Positions 46,737 through 58,954 are shown, numbered from the stretch's first letter. The stretch is DNA of 64,000 nucleotides from Acanthacorydalis orientalis (GCA_034766995.1 CM068313.1:9719083-9783082), one strand, 5' to 3'. The notes: a model not told the origin generated them from the letters alone. Made by a program: numbers and translations.

Positions 46737-47179
46737 TAATTATCTTTATTTAATACACATCTAACTGTTCTTTTGATTCTTGTTCTTTTTTCACTTGTTA
46801 TATTGCTATTTACAATACATGATATTTAATTATTTTTGATAAAACGTGACTGGTTCTTTTATATTGGACAACTGATAATAATTATTCTTTATTATGTATT
46901 TCGATAATAAAAAAATACTGTGTTTTAAGAAGTGGATATAGTCATGGTACAAAAAACTATAACTGAGATTATATCAAATCGTCACTGTATAATTTAATAC
47001 TACTGAAGATATGTTCATAAATAATAAACATTTCAAAATTTAAAATACGTTCAAAAATCTTGACTACATCTTCGTCGTAAAAAAATATACAATTAGCGAG
47101 AACAAGAAACCATAACCTGTTATTATTAATTATGACATAACATCTCAAAACTGACTACCTAAAATCGTTTCATCTGCAA

Positions 47180-47600
47180 CTGCTCAATTACGTTCCAGTC
47201 AAACGAAGTAATGAAAATATAAAGAAAAAGAACCCGTTACGGAAAAAATAACCGGTAAAAATAATAAAGTGAGAGATTTGTGAACGTTTCGGACCACTCG
47301 ATTTCTTCCTGCGAATACTACGTAACGAAAAAGAATAATAAGTCGATGAAATGGTCGAAAGGCGGGAGTATGGAAGGACGAATCGGACTGTCGGACGAGA
47401 TATTCTCAGTCGGTCGGGCGTTTCGGCGCGGCGCGAGGTCAGGAAAGTGAGGACATTCTTGCATCTGCCGCAAGCGACGGAGCGTTGAACAGTAAATCTT
47501 ATTGCTATCACCAATTACGTGTATAGAGTGCAGCAATTCGTTGCTTGTAGCTCGTTCTGTTTTGTGTGGATTCGACCTCAGTATGTATTTTCGGCGAATT
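47180..47600. promoter_or_regulatory. CpG-rich patch, possible promoter or first-exon region
   Basis: Dense CpG at 47340-47490 (GGTCGGGCGTTTCGGCGCGG, CGCGAGGTCAGG, CGCAAGCGACGGAGCG). Overlapping open frames on both strands show no recognisable domain. The sequence is not explained by any repeat in this window. Confidence 0.25.
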
Positions 47601-47619
47601 CATTTTTTCATCAAGGAGT

Positions 47620-48590
47620 ACGAATGTTTTTTTTTTTGCATACCAGACAAGAATTAATTTATACCGCTATTATTTACATAGTTATTGACGTTTATGATAA
47701 TCGTTTATTCATTGTATTCAATTTTGCGATTAAAAAGTATAAAAACCATTAATGTCAATCGATATGTAAATACATATAAACGATATATTATCGTTAATGT
47801 ATTCATACTATTTATGACTGCTTTCATAATTGACTTTAATAACTATTTATATACTTTAATTTCAATTGATAACATTTATGTTTAGTCATTCAGTCAACAA
47901 AGTCACTTAGAAAAAGAATATCATGCAGAACAATGAATGTTTAAAAAATGGGTTTGAATTTATATTCAAATAATTTGACGTCATAAAATATATAAAAAAT
48001 GTAATATTTTATTCCAATAAATCAAAATTAACAAATATAACTTTTAGTCGTATAAAAATATAGATTTTTTTTAAAAATAAAATAAATATCAAATATTTAT
48101 TTCTATAACTTTCTATGTAACAAACAGATCTATCGTGATTGAGATTGAGAGGAAAACTTAAGAGCATTTTTGATAAAAGTTTAATGTTTTATAGATATTT
48201 TCCGAGGTCCAAGAGTAAGTCAGTTATTTAATGTATCAGTCAATTCGCATTAAATAATCGAATATCGACGTATTGAAAGTTCCTTTCACTGGATTTATTT
48301 TCTTAATATATGATAGGGTATGTACGAAAAATAATATGATAGTTATGGACTTTCTACGGCTAAAATTGGGTGCAATATGGAACGTACTTATCTAAAAATT
48401 ATGAAGGTAGGTATACTTTTTTAAAATGGAAGAAAATAAAAAAAATACTTAACTATCATAGCTTCAGTTCAGAAGTAAAACACATGTTCATATTAAAACT
48501 CGGTTGAAATACATCTTAAAAAATTCTTTCAACTCTGTAGAAAATCTGTTTGAAAGATTCTTGAACAGATTTAATACATTTTCGTAAATT
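47620..48590. other. AT-rich stretch without recognised genes
   Basis: No transposon motifs, arrays or repeats recognised. Two short open frames near 47519-47885 are AT-rich and unlike known families. Confidence 0.4.
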
Positions 48591-48599
48591 AATTTTTTA

Positions 48600-48695
48600 C
48601 TGCCCTACAAAAACGGATTTTTTTCTTGACAAAAATGTCAAATAATTGATAATCTCTTCCAGTCCGATGCCATTTTAAAACTCTCCGTACCGGTG
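48600..48695. mobile_element. Foldback repeat FB, left-arm fragment
   Basis: ACGGATTTTTTTCTTGACAA, AAATGTCAAATAATTGATAA, then AGTCCGATGCCATTTTAAAA. The middle of the arm is deleted. Confidence 0.4.
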
Positions 48696-49124
48696 CAGTA
48701 AACACAGTTTACTGTTAATTTTTTCATGATAATTACTATTTATGAAAGAATAGAAGGATTTTTAACTAGTTGAACACCAAAATCAATCCTTACATCACCG
48801 ACTAGTATCAATTGAACATGTGTATTACAAGAAAATAAAGAAATATAATTAAAAATATAATTCTACTTTCTCATGGTAAACGCTTGATGATCAGTAAACT
48901 GACATTTATTGAATAACGCATGCGTACCAGTGTTGAGGTTCGTTTTGAAATAAGAGAGAATTAAAGTAATATTTGCGGTTTCTATCATTACTTTTTTAAA
49001 AAATATTAGTGATAGTATCGAATAATAGAATAACAAGGAATATCAGTATTCAGTGAGTAACAGAAAGAATAATATTTACAAATAAAAACACACAGTAAGC
49101 TGAGTTTACCGTACCGGAAAGAAA

Positions 49125-49430
49125 GAGTTATTGATCATTGTTAATTATTGTTTATGTGCATTTCATTGGAGATGCAATCAGTTTCAGCATGGTAAGGTAA
49201 CATGTTCTATTCAACAGAAGAATCTATACTCTGATAAGGATGTGATCGTCGAAATACTTGTAAACCTAAATTAAAAATGATCAATAATTAATTATTAAAC
49301 ACTGTTGAGTACAAAAAAAATATTCGTGGTTTACAAGAATGCAAGAAATTCATCTGTGAAAGAGAATTTAGTCACAGTACCAAAAATTTTACTGACAAAT
49401 AATTTTAACAGTCAAATTTTAACAAGGAAT
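49125..49430. mobile_element. Foldback repeat FB, two-arm copy
   Basis: Left arm: ATTGATCATTGTTAATTATT, GTTTATGTGCATTTCATTGG, AGATGCAATCAGTTTCAGCA. Right arm: CTCTGATAAGGATGTGATCG, TCGAAATACTTGTAAACC, AAAAATGATCAATAATTAAT, GTGGTTTACAAGAATGC, AATTCATCTGTGAAAGAGAA and TTTAGTCACAGTACC. Both arms and the spacer are present. Confidence 0.62.
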
Positions 49431-49787
49431 TTAATTCTTGAGACCAGAACAAAAAATTAAAAAAACAACATTATTTTTACTCGCAGCACCTTTCTGTTAA
49501 GATTTATAACATTATGAAAGAATGAAGACCGGTATTCTTGTCAACATTCTTAGTAAAAATTGATATATTGCAGTAACATGACAGCCGATGTGTTAAACAT
49601 TTTTAAATACAATTTTTAACAAGTGCCCAGTGGTGTACGTCTCAGGTGATTCATGCCAGGATTTGAGATTTTCACTTGATGTAATATTATTGTAACATAT
49701 TTTATATTATTAATTAATTAATACATAATTATCAATAATTATTATCGCTAGAATCACTGATGATCCGATACTATATCTCTACTTGTA

Positions 49788-49789
<2 letters not shown>

Positions 49790-49839
<50 letters not shown>

Positions 49840-49843
49840 ATAT
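49790..49843. repeat. (TA)n microsatellite
   Basis: TA array of about 42 bp followed by TGTATGTATATA. Confidence 0.96.
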
Positions 49844-50033
49844 CCTGTAGGAAAATACAACTATAAAATCTAGCTATAAGAAACCTTGCAGCCGTGCCAT
49901 TGTAAAAGAACTACACGTAGACATTTCTTTTCATAATAATGTAATTCTCAAACTATTTTGCAGCGTGTTATTTTTTTGTAAAAGATTTTTATACATCAAC
50001 ACTTTTGTACAATCGGTACATCGTCGTTCTACT

Positions 50034-50036
<3 letters not shown>

Positions 50037-50080
<44 letters not shown>
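50037..50080. repeat. (TA)n microsatellite
   Basis: TA array of about 44 bp. Confidence 0.97.
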
Positions 50081-50083
<3 letters not shown>

Positions 50084-50737
50084 TGTAACTATAGAATAAC
50101 GGTCATTGTAAGCTCATGAAAAATTCATGTCAATTTGATTTTCAACTAGGGAAAGAGACAAAATGAATGTCATTTCATGAACACGACGCAAATAAAAAAA
50201 AGAGCTTATAGTCGAACAAGTATTGTAAATGATATTTAGATGATGATTATTATTATGTATTGCTTTTCGAAACGAGATATTTATGTATTGAAATAAGTGG
50301 GCCGGTCCCGAAATTTTTATCAATCGTTTTATAAAAGGGTGAAGCGAGCAGATGAAATTCATTCAAACAGAATGGATTTATGGTAATGTCGTTTCTCGGC
50401 CCGTGGTATTGTGTTGTACACAACGGGTATGTGTTGATCGTGAACGTGAAGTATTAATTCGTCGATAAATATTGATACAAAAAGATGTATATAATTAAAT
50501 AAATATTAATTCGGTGATTTATTCGCGGCGAACGCGATGAAGTTTTTTTAACAGGTCGTGTTAATTAAGACTTGTCAGTTTTATATTTATGGCTTTATGG
50601 AACCGATTCTTTGCCGGTGAGATATTATGTTAATGTATATTATTTTTGTTTGAAAGAGGGTTTTTTTTATCGCCGCGATGAAAATAAATTTTATGAAACC
50701 AGTAGTAATATTAAAATATTAATTTATGGCTACCTTT

Positions 50738-50740
<3 letters not shown>

Positions 50741-50821
<81 letters not shown>
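50741..50821. repeat. (TA)n microsatellite abutting a LINE 3' end
   Basis: TA array of about 80 bp joined directly to ATCATCATCATC, the complement of an RTE-type 3' tail. Confidence 0.97.
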
Positions 50822-50823
<2 letters not shown>

Positions 50824-51475
50824 TCATCATCAGCCTCTGTCAATTTACTGCTGGATAAAGGCCTCTTGCATGATTTTCTATTTTGTGGGACTTAATGTTT
50901 CTTTTTTCCACTGATTTCCAATATTTTTTTTACTTTTTCTTATCCCACCTGTTCATTGATCTCTTTCTTGAACTTTTTGTATTCCTTGGTTCCCACTTAA
51001 TAATTTTTTCGATTGTCTTCTCTTCTTGCAACATTCCTCGCCCATTTTCGTTTCAAACTCTTCACTCTTATTATTACATCTGTGACTCCTGTCTGTTGTC
51101 AGATCCATTCTATTCTTTTCATATTTTTTCTTGTTATTCTTAGCATGCATTTTTCCATACTACTCTGTGTTGTTTGAAGTCTATGAGTGATTTTGGCGTC
51201 AAGCACCCATGTTTCACTGCTGCAGGTAAAGAATGGTAGTATACACTGATCAAATACTTTTTTCTTCAAACAGAGTAGGATTGCTGATTCAATATCAAGG
51301 CGTTTCGTCCAAATACGTTCCATTCCATTTTAATTCTCCTGTTTACTTCTTCAATGACTGATCCTTCTTTACTGATAAGCTAGCCTAGAACATACTTCAT
51401 AACTTTTTCTAGTTCTGTTTCTTTTATTTCAATTTTCTTCAGGCGGACAACAAATTGAATAACGTTTTTGTTTTT
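50821..51475 (-). mobile_element. RTE-clade LINE, 5'-truncated 3' end
   Basis: On the minus strand, frames read KYVLG...LISKEGSVIEEVNRRIKMEW, NVFGRN, then WTKRLDIESAILLCLKKKVF, DQCILPFFTCSSETWVLDAK, ITHRLQTTQSSMEKCMLRIT and RKNMKRIEWI. These fit the region after the RT core in RTE LINEs (LGxxIxxDGxxxxEIxRRIxxxxxAFxxL...LxLxxKxxxxxxxxLPxxxYGSETWxLTxxxxxxLxxxQxxMERxMLxIxRxDRxxNExI). The end near 50821 carries (TGATGA)-type short repeats in element orientation, as in RTE 3' tails. Several frameshifts and stops occur, and the RT catalytic core and endonuclease are missing. Confidence 0.88.
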
Positions 51476-51485
51476 ACATGGTTCA

Positions 51486-51488
<3 letters not shown>

Positions 51489-51531
<43 letters not shown>
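51489..51531. repeat. (TA)n microsatellite on the 5' side of the LINE
   Basis: TA array of about 43 bp beyond the truncated end of the RTE fragment. Confidence 0.97.
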
Positions 51532-51534
<3 letters not shown>

Positions 51535-51814
51535 GCACACCCAGAGCAGAGGCAAGGGACACTGGAACCCACCAAACGAAAAGGGAAAAAACATTAGAAA
51601 ACAAAGAAAATCATTGCACAAAAATGCTCCTATATACACAGAGAGGTTAATGTAACCACAAGTGAAGTAATTCAAGAACTCTGTAAAAAGAAAACGGTTT
51701 TTATTCTTTAATAAAATTTTCATAATCTTAATGATTTTTATTGAATTCGCATTAAAAAAAATTTATACGTTCAACTCCCTCGTCTCCAAAGATTAAATCC
51801 TGAGTGCAGCACTG

Positions 51815-51861
<47 letters not shown>

Positions 51862-51863
51862 AT
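51815..51863. repeat. (TA)n microsatellite
   Basis: TA array interrupted by AAATA and ACATG steps. Confidence 0.94.
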
Positions 51864-52322
51864 ATTTTATAAACCGAATTAATTAGTATTTAATAAATGT
51901 CATTACCATAACCTTGAATCATTTAAAATGGACTAATTTAACTACTAACAAAATTGACATTACTTTCTAATCTACAAAAAGGTACGATATTATTTATAAA
52001 ATTTAAATTATTTTAAGTCTACAACTAAAACATATATTTAAGTTTGATTCAATTAAATAAAAATTCTTATATGATTAAAAAACAATACCAGATTCATGAT
52101 TTAATTATAGAATTAATATAATTCAATATGTGTAATTATTTAAGTAGTGTAAATTAATAACTAAGTCATAATAATAAATAACACTTTTAAAATATTTTAC
52201 TTACATCATTCACAAAAAGTATATATTTATTACAATAGAAATCTTCTTCTTTAAACAAATTTATTTAGTAATGGAATGTTATTATAAATTGAAACAATAA
52301 GATTCATTACTAAATAATTTTA

Positions 52323-52341
52323 TTTGAAAGTAAATATCTTC

Positions 52342-52416
<75 letters not shown>

Positions 52417-52436
52417 GGAAGATATTTACTTTCAAA
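52323..52436. repeat. 26-bp perfect inverted repeat enclosing a (TA)n array
   Basis: Left arm 52323-52348 starts TTTGAAAGTAAATATCTTCC; right arm 52411-52436 is its exact complement. Between them lie about 60 bp of TA and ACACACA. The whole unit is a hairpin of about 114 bp. No target-site duplication is visible. Confidence 0.93.
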
Positions 52437-52489
52437 GAAGCACCTTCGAAAAATCAACTAAACGAGTTAATTTCTTTCCAATTATCTAT

Positions 52490-52800
52490 TAACCTAGAAA
52501 CAAGAATCGTCTATTCATGCAATGGGAGCGGTGTAAATGTTGTACGCGTACAGAATTTACTTGCACCATCGTCGTGTTCAGATTATAATATGGGGGTAAA
52601 TTAGTGCGTACGATGTCTGTGCACAGGACGTTCGACCGGAAGTTGGTAAGTGGCGCGAAAGGGGAAATCGACGGAAAGAAACAATAACGTCAGTGCGTCG
52701 TGCACCGGAAGCAAGGACAGATGCAAGACGTCGACTTCTCGTGTGCGTCTTCTTCAAAACAATAAGACGCAAATTAAGGGGTTCTCTTCGGCTGTGCGAG
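52490..52800. promoter_or_regulatory. CpG-rich patch with a splice-donor-like site
   Basis: Raised CpG content (GTACGCGTACAG, CGTACGATGTCTGTGC, GACGTTCGACCGGAAG). GTAAGT at 52646-52651 after CGGAAGTTG would fit a plus-strand 5' splice site. No coding domain was recognised. A transcribed untranslated exon is possible but unproven. Confidence 0.25.
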
Positions 52801-52961
52801 TCCGCAAACTAACATGCTACGAAATGGGGTGCGTTTGCTTGTATTCACTCCACGCCATTAAGACACTTTCAGAATGATGATGTTCGTGGTACCGTATATA
52901 TTACATAGACGTTATGCTGAATATTAAAAGAAAAGGACAAACAACACGGAGACGGTGTAAA

Positions 52962-52981
52962 TATATATATATATATATATA
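52962..52981. repeat. Short (TA)n array
   Basis: TA array of about 20 bp. Confidence 0.93.
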
Positions 52982-53124
52982 AAAAACAGTCTGAAAGATG
53001 TTGAAATTAGATGTAACGTAGAGGAAATAAATGTTAACGATATTGTAGGCTTGAGAAATATCATTTACAATTATCATTAGTTTTTATTATTAAACTTTGT
53101 AACAAACAAGTGCATTTGATATCT

Positions 53125-53131
<7 letters not shown>

Positions 53132-53155
<24 letters not shown>
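53132..53155. repeat. Short (TA)n array
   Basis: TA array of about 24 bp. Confidence 0.93.
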
Positions 53156-53156
<1 letters not shown>

Positions 53157-53224
53157 ATTTAAAATCTCTGTTACAAATTCAAACAATAAGAGTACCAAAT
53201 AAATGTATTTTATCTAAAATAAAT

Positions 53225-53300
53225 CCATTCTTTTGAATATTTTTTTTTAGAATTTAGTTACAGTACCAAACTTATATCAATTAAAATGGGCCCGTTATTA
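53225..53300. mobile_element. Foldback repeat FB, outer right-arm fragment
   Basis: TTTTAGAATTTAGTTACAGT, ACCAAACTTATATCAATTAA. Only the outermost boxes are left. Confidence 0.35.
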
Positions 53301-53894
53301 TTTCGTTTCAACTAGTCATATTAGTAACGACTGGGTAAAAAAATTAAGATTTGTTTAAAATCATGACCTGTAAAAATGTCGGATGTAAACAAATATACTT
53401 GTTGGTATAAGAGAAATGAAATATTAAGGAAAAGAAGAAATATCATTTGGTTTACAAAAATTGAGGATCACTAGGTTTGACTTATTATCCGGAAGAGATT
53501 GAGATTTATAAAAAAAATGTATAAAATCTCAATCAAAAAATAGAGTACAATTACATTTAGTGATACGTTAAAAATAATTTTATACTTAAAAGAATGAACC
53601 ATTATATAAAATGGTCAAAATATAAAGAATTTCATTAAAGTGTAGTCGGTTGATTAAGAGATTTCGTATTATTTAACATTTACGAAGAGCATTTAGTGCA
53701 TTTCAAAAAAATCAAATCATTATGAAAAATAACAAAAATATAGACAAGCCTTAATAAGTTTAGAATGTAATTAAAGTAACATGAAACACACTTATTTAAA
53801 TTTATATCTTATGCGTCTAGTTATACCGACTGTGTTTAAAAGAAGAAACAAATTACATTTATGGACTTTATAAGGAAAAAAATCTTTATGATTT

Positions 53895-53895
<1 letters not shown>

Positions 53896-53966
<71 letters not shown>

Positions 53967-53968
53967 AT
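53896..53968. repeat. (TA)n-(GT)n microsatellite
   Basis: About 45 bp of TA followed by about 26 bp of GT. Confidence 0.97.
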
Positions 53969-54414
53969 GGCTGTGTATTTTCATATACTCATTTAAACAA
54001 TTAATTATGATTTTAATTCAAATGAACTGCAGTGTAAACAGTTAAAGAGAACAGTTTATAGTCAATATTTCATTTTAATTGATTCTAGTAAAGAAAGTAA
54101 AGGACTTAATGAATAGTAATAGTTATTTAAGTTTGATATAAATGCATTTTATGTATGTGAGTTCGTACAGTACTTTTTCTTTCTTGTCGACCTCCAGGTC
54201 ATTCTTCTTTACGGTCACCATAACCAGTTTAGTGGCAAATATTATCTTTCAGTTACTTTGAATTTAATATCAAACTATTTAGCAATATAAATTCATTTGA
54301 GATTAATTAATTTACCTAGTATAAAACAAATTATTTAATAAGAAAATAAATTTATTTCACTTTTATATTGCATTCAATTTTTTTGTTAGACTTATTATAT
54401 TCTGAAATTTAGAT

Positions 54415-54417
<3 letters not shown>

Positions 54418-54489
<72 letters not shown>
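54418..54489. repeat. (TA)n microsatellite
   Basis: Uninterrupted TA array of about 70 bp. Confidence 0.97.
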
Positions 54490-54490
<1 letters not shown>

Positions 54491-55114
54491 ATTAAACGTA
54501 GACGGTTATATAAAAAATATTTAATTATTTTCATTAAAATTCCTTTGAGTAATTAAAATCTTTAATTATAAAAGGAATAATTTTTAGAATTTGATCAGAA
54601 ATGTTTGAATAAATTTTATTCTGAAGGATAAATTTATTACACGATTTTTAATTAAGCATACAAATTAGTAATTCATTTATATCACGTGTACAAATTAATT
54701 CTATACTTTCTTTTATAGAAAATGAATGTTTATTTACAGCAAAATGGAATACATTTCAATCCTCAAAATATCCCCTATTATTTTGTATAACTTTTTTTTA
54801 TCTACCCCAAAAGTTAAACATTATTCCCGCGGCTTCAGCAACATTTTTTTCAATTGGAATATGAAAAATATGCAATGCCTTAAATGTTACTTTTCGGACG
54901 GCATCGTATTTATTACTGTTTTGTGAGGTTATGTCAACTACTTGACCAAGAAATGTAGAGTTTTTAAATATTAAGACTGGAATTACAAAATCCTAAAATG
55001 ACGAGAAAATATTTTAATTTAAAACAGAGTTATGATTGATTCAATTTAAAGGCACAGAATTAATTTTTACATCGGAATTATTCTAATATGAAAATATTTT
55101 TGGAAATACATTTC

Positions 55115-55270
55115 AATCATAATATAGTCTTGACACTGGCTGAATTCATTTTTATATATTATTTTTTCACCTCATACACCAGGAATTTTTTTTAGATTCC
55201 AAATTTTAAATTCACATTTCGATGGTGATTCAATTATCACTTAAAGCGCCAAAGTACACAATCTGTATCT
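55115..55270. mobile_element. Foldback repeat FB, left-arm copy
   Basis: TAATATAGTCTTGACACTGG, CTGAATTCATTTTTATATAT, TTTTCACCTCATACACCAG, TTCACATTTCGATGGTGATT and CACTTAAAGCGCC. The AT-rich palindrome between the outer boxes and the hairpin is deleted. Confidence 0.5.
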
Positions 55271-55599
55271 TATCTATATTTGTAAAGATTTATTTGAACA
55301 TTAGATTTTATATGTATATTTATACCTCATTAAAAAATAAAAAGATAAAAGTCTTAATAATGATATAAAGGTAAAAAATCAAGAAATTTATGTAATATAA
55401 ATAAATGAAAAAAATGATTTAGTCAGTCAATAAATAATGTTGTTTAAAGATTAAAAAAATTAATTGTTTCCTCATATAACTGTTAAGATTTATTATAGAA
55501 AAAAAGTAATGTAACATCAAACCATTATATTTACCAAAACGCTCTTAAACTTCACGCTTAAATTCAAATCTAAATAAACAAAATAATCGTAACATCTCT

Positions 55600-55900
55600 C
55601 ACATCTCGTATTTAATTTGTGTTAAATTAACGTTGGAACGATACTTATATTAAACCGCATCGAATAATCAGATGCGACAATGATAACCGTACACCACGAC
55701 CGGTATCAGCCCCTTCTCACGTTACAGTAACAATAAAAATAAATGGCATGGCGACCGTTTTTCCGACAAGTCTGAAACGCATGGTTCAAAGTGACGTTAG
55801 TGTAAACGTATGTTAATACTGAACGTAAAACGTAATGAACAAAAGGTAGCAATTCCCGTTAGTTTGAATGTAAATCAATGGCGGAGAACGCACATCGACC
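55600..55900. other. Lower-AT unique stretch without recognised genes
   Basis: More balanced composition with scattered CpG (CACGACCGGTATCAGCC, GGCATGGCGACCG). No open frame or family match. Confidence 0.3.
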
Positions 55901-56019
55901 TAGTTTAAAATTTAATGTTGAATAGCTACCTTTTTATTTCATTTCCGATATGGAATTGCCTACTGAATCATCGAACACGTTCGACGATAAATACACATCC
56001 TTTACATGTGTGCTATTCA

Positions 56020-56022
<3 letters not shown>

Positions 56023-56087
<65 letters not shown>
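56023..56087. repeat. (TA)n microsatellite
   Basis: TA array of about 65 bp. Confidence 0.97.
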
Positions 56088-56089
<2 letters not shown>

Positions 56090-56299
56090 TTTTTATTATT
56101 TTCAAACAAAATGATTTTAGAAAAAAATGATGTAGCTGTTAAATAAAATAAAATTTAATGAAGAACTTTATCATTATTTTTACAAAGGATCAAAGATAGT
56201 TAAATAAATTAAAAAAAACTATGATAATTATATTTGAGACTACACCATTTATGATACAAACATTTTCATTCATAAATGAATTATCCTATCGTCCATGAA

Positions 56300-56470
56300 T
56301 CATAAAAAATGTTTGTGATCAAAAATATTCAGTAAATTATTATTGAACATTTTTATTTGTCACTTATTTGCATTTCGATGACGATGCCAGAGAGCGCTAA
56401 GATAAAAAACAATCAAAATGATCAATAGTTATTCATTGAATATCGATTATTTAGTACTTTTGATTAGATA
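56300..56470. mobile_element. Foldback repeat FB, collapsed copy
   Basis: TTGTGATCAAAAATATTCAG, ATTATTGAACATTTTTATTT, TTTGCATTTCGATGACGATG, CCAGAGAGCGCTAAG and then directly AACAATCAAAATGATCAATA. The left arm is joined to the far part of the right arm without the right-arm hairpin. Confidence 0.5.
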
Positions 56471-56569
56471 TTTTTGGGGATTATGCTATGAATGACAAAA
56501 TCAATTGAAACTAAAATAAAACATTAATGTCAATTTTTATAAAAGAACTTCTTTTTCATGCTGCAAATA

Positions 56570-56690
56570 AAAAAGATGTTTCTTGTCAAAAATGTTCAAT
56601 GAATTGTTATTGATAATCAGTGATTGTTCATTTCGATGGATTGTCTATCATTTTCCAAGTGATAAGCTACAGAAAAATCTCATTTGATCC
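56570..56690. mobile_element. Foldback repeat FB, left-arm copy
   Basis: TTCTTGTCAAAAATGTTCAA, TGAATTGTTATTGATAATCA, GTTCATTTCGATGGATTGTC and GTGATAAGCTACAGAAAAAT follow left-arm order. Confidence 0.5.
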
Positions 56691-57119
56691 TGTTAGATAT
56701 TATTGGGTATAAATGAAAGTTAATAAAAATTTACCTTCATAAAAAAATAAACGAATTAAGAACTTTCACTTACACAAAATAATTTAATTTTTATATGAAG
56801 TTAATAGCAATAAATACAAGCTTTAATTCACTTTTATTTTAGAAACAATATTTATCTATTAGTATAATTTATCTTTTTTAGATTAGAAGGAATAGTGACT
56901 TAAAAAATGTGATATATATATATATATTCTTTTTTATCTGTCATATACAAAAAAAGTAGATGCACATCGTACAATATTTGAATTACTGTTCCATCTTGCT
57001 ATAAAACTCCAACCAGTTGAAAACAAAAACGCGAATTTTATACGAAACAGAAAATACTTCCAGCCATGTGTTTCCACTATGATAAAACTATTGGCCTGAA
57101 CATAAATAACATTATTTCA

Positions 57120-57600
57120 AATAATGTCAAAAGATGTCACATAAATACACAACCGCGTGTGTTTGAATAAAAATGTGCCCGTTCGACGTATGAAAAACGA
57201 CAAATATGCGAATGCCGATTACATAACGATACAGTTACGTCTTATAAGAGGACGATACGACGTGACAGAGATCGACACAGACTGTATGTCTTGTGTAAGC
57301 TGAAAACTTTTTAAAAATCTATCTGAAAAGTAATCATCGGATACAAGAGTTTTGTACCAAACACCTGTGACGTATTGATTTTTGAGTTGTGTGTGTGTGT
57401 GTGTGTGTGTATGCTTGTGTGTAGTATAGTGGTGGCATTGCGGCTTACTGCGCTGTTGTTTGTCTCAGGCAAAGAGGTCAGGAATTGTGTTTTATTTCGG
57501 TATTCATAGTTAAATTGCTTTTTTGCATAACAAAATACGAACCGGAGAATACAAACTTTGAACAAGTATACAAACGTGTACGTTCTTTTTTTCTGTTTGT
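57120..57600. other. Lower-AT unique stretch with a (GT)n run
   Basis: Scattered CpG and a GT run at 57390-57410. A minus-strand open frame (57311-57565) translates partly from the GT run (HTHTHT) and shows no domain. Confidence 0.3.
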
Positions 57601-57708
57601 TTTATTCTGTTTCGAATGAATAGATCTTTACACAACGGAGGTTGATTTTTTAAGTTGATAATGTGCTGTATAAGAGATTATGTTAACATAAGATATTTAA
57701 ACATTTAA

Positions 57709-57710
<2 letters not shown>

Positions 57711-57790
<80 letters not shown>
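57711..57790. repeat. (TA)n microsatellite with TACA step
   Basis: Two TA arrays separated by TACATA and followed by TGTATGTGTG. Confidence 0.96.
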
Positions 57791-57921
57791 CTTTACGTTA
57801 TATAAATCTATATTTACTACTAATTACACACACAAGATAGAAGAAGACAACGAATAAACATCATTCTTATATCCTTGTAAAATATATTTTATAAGGATGG
57901 AAAAATTCCAACAATTTATGA

Positions 57922-57959
57922 ACAAATTATATTCTAGTTATAACTGGAATATAATTTGT
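57922..57959. repeat. 38-bp near-perfect palindrome
   Basis: ACAAATTATATTC, T, AGTTATAACT, G, GAATATAATTTGT: 13-bp outer arms, one mismatched pair and a self-complementary 10-bp centre. No loop. Confidence 0.93.
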
Positions 57960-58047
57960 CATGATCAATAATGAGATTTGATGGAAATAGAAAGAACTGC
58001 AAAATATTAAAAATCAAAATTGTTCGATATAATCAATACATATACAA

Positions 58048-58048
<1 letters not shown>

Positions 58049-58110
<62 letters not shown>
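58049..58110. repeat. (TA)n microsatellite
   Basis: TA array of about 58 bp. Confidence 0.97.
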
Positions 58111-58114
<4 letters not shown>

Positions 58115-58444
58115 AATTTGGTTTCACTTCAATTAAATGATATTGTATTTTGCCTGTTTACTAATAACATAAGAGACATGTAAAACACTGTATATATCTT
58201 TAGTCCAGTGGATCTAGCTAAAATTCGGGCCTATCTTTACATTAGAATAAATAGTTATTGCACGAAAAAAGTTTGGTATGAATATTGTACATTTGTTTCA
58301 TGCTCTATAACTATTTTAATAGATACCTTTAACGTGAAATAAACGAAAAACGAGGAAAATTCGAACAACTTTTTTTAGCGGTTTTTTGCAATAAATAATA
58401 AAATATTCAATCGGACGAAAAAAAGTATGAGAACCACAGTTACA

Positions 58445-58515
58445 GTTATATGGTAGGAACCATAGTTAATGGCAATTCATCTTCAGAGCACTAAGGTAGA
58501 GAAAAATCTCTTACA
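58445..58515. mobile_element. Foldback repeat FB, left-hairpin fragment
   Basis: ATGGCAATTCATCTTCAGAG, then CACTAAGGTAGAGAAAAATC. The inner, spacer-proximal side of the left arm is well kept. Confidence 0.5.
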
Positions 58516-58954
58516 GCAAATTTCCTGTCCTGTCTGTCACACATAAATTCATTGTTTGTGTTTCCAAATTACTGTTAGACTTTTAATACATATGCTAAGT
58601 AATTAAAAATCTTGCTCTTTGGCAAAAAAATTTCAAAACACTTTTTATGTGAGTTTGGATTTTAAGTATGCTTTTGCAACAAAAATTTTGAAATTCGTTG
58701 AAATCTAGAACTAAAAGTCTTTGATTGAACAGGAAAAACACTATACACGAACTCAGTGAACAAGAATTGACTCGGAACTTGTGTTGGAATAGATTGGAAT
58801 ATTCTAGAAACTGTATATTTTAAACATGAGTGTGTAGAAAACTATTTTATTTCACGATTTAAACTTAAAGTATATCCAAAAAAAAATTAATTTATATAAA
58901 ATGAAAATACATAATAAACAATTCCAAAAATGAATCAACTATTAGTGATTATTT

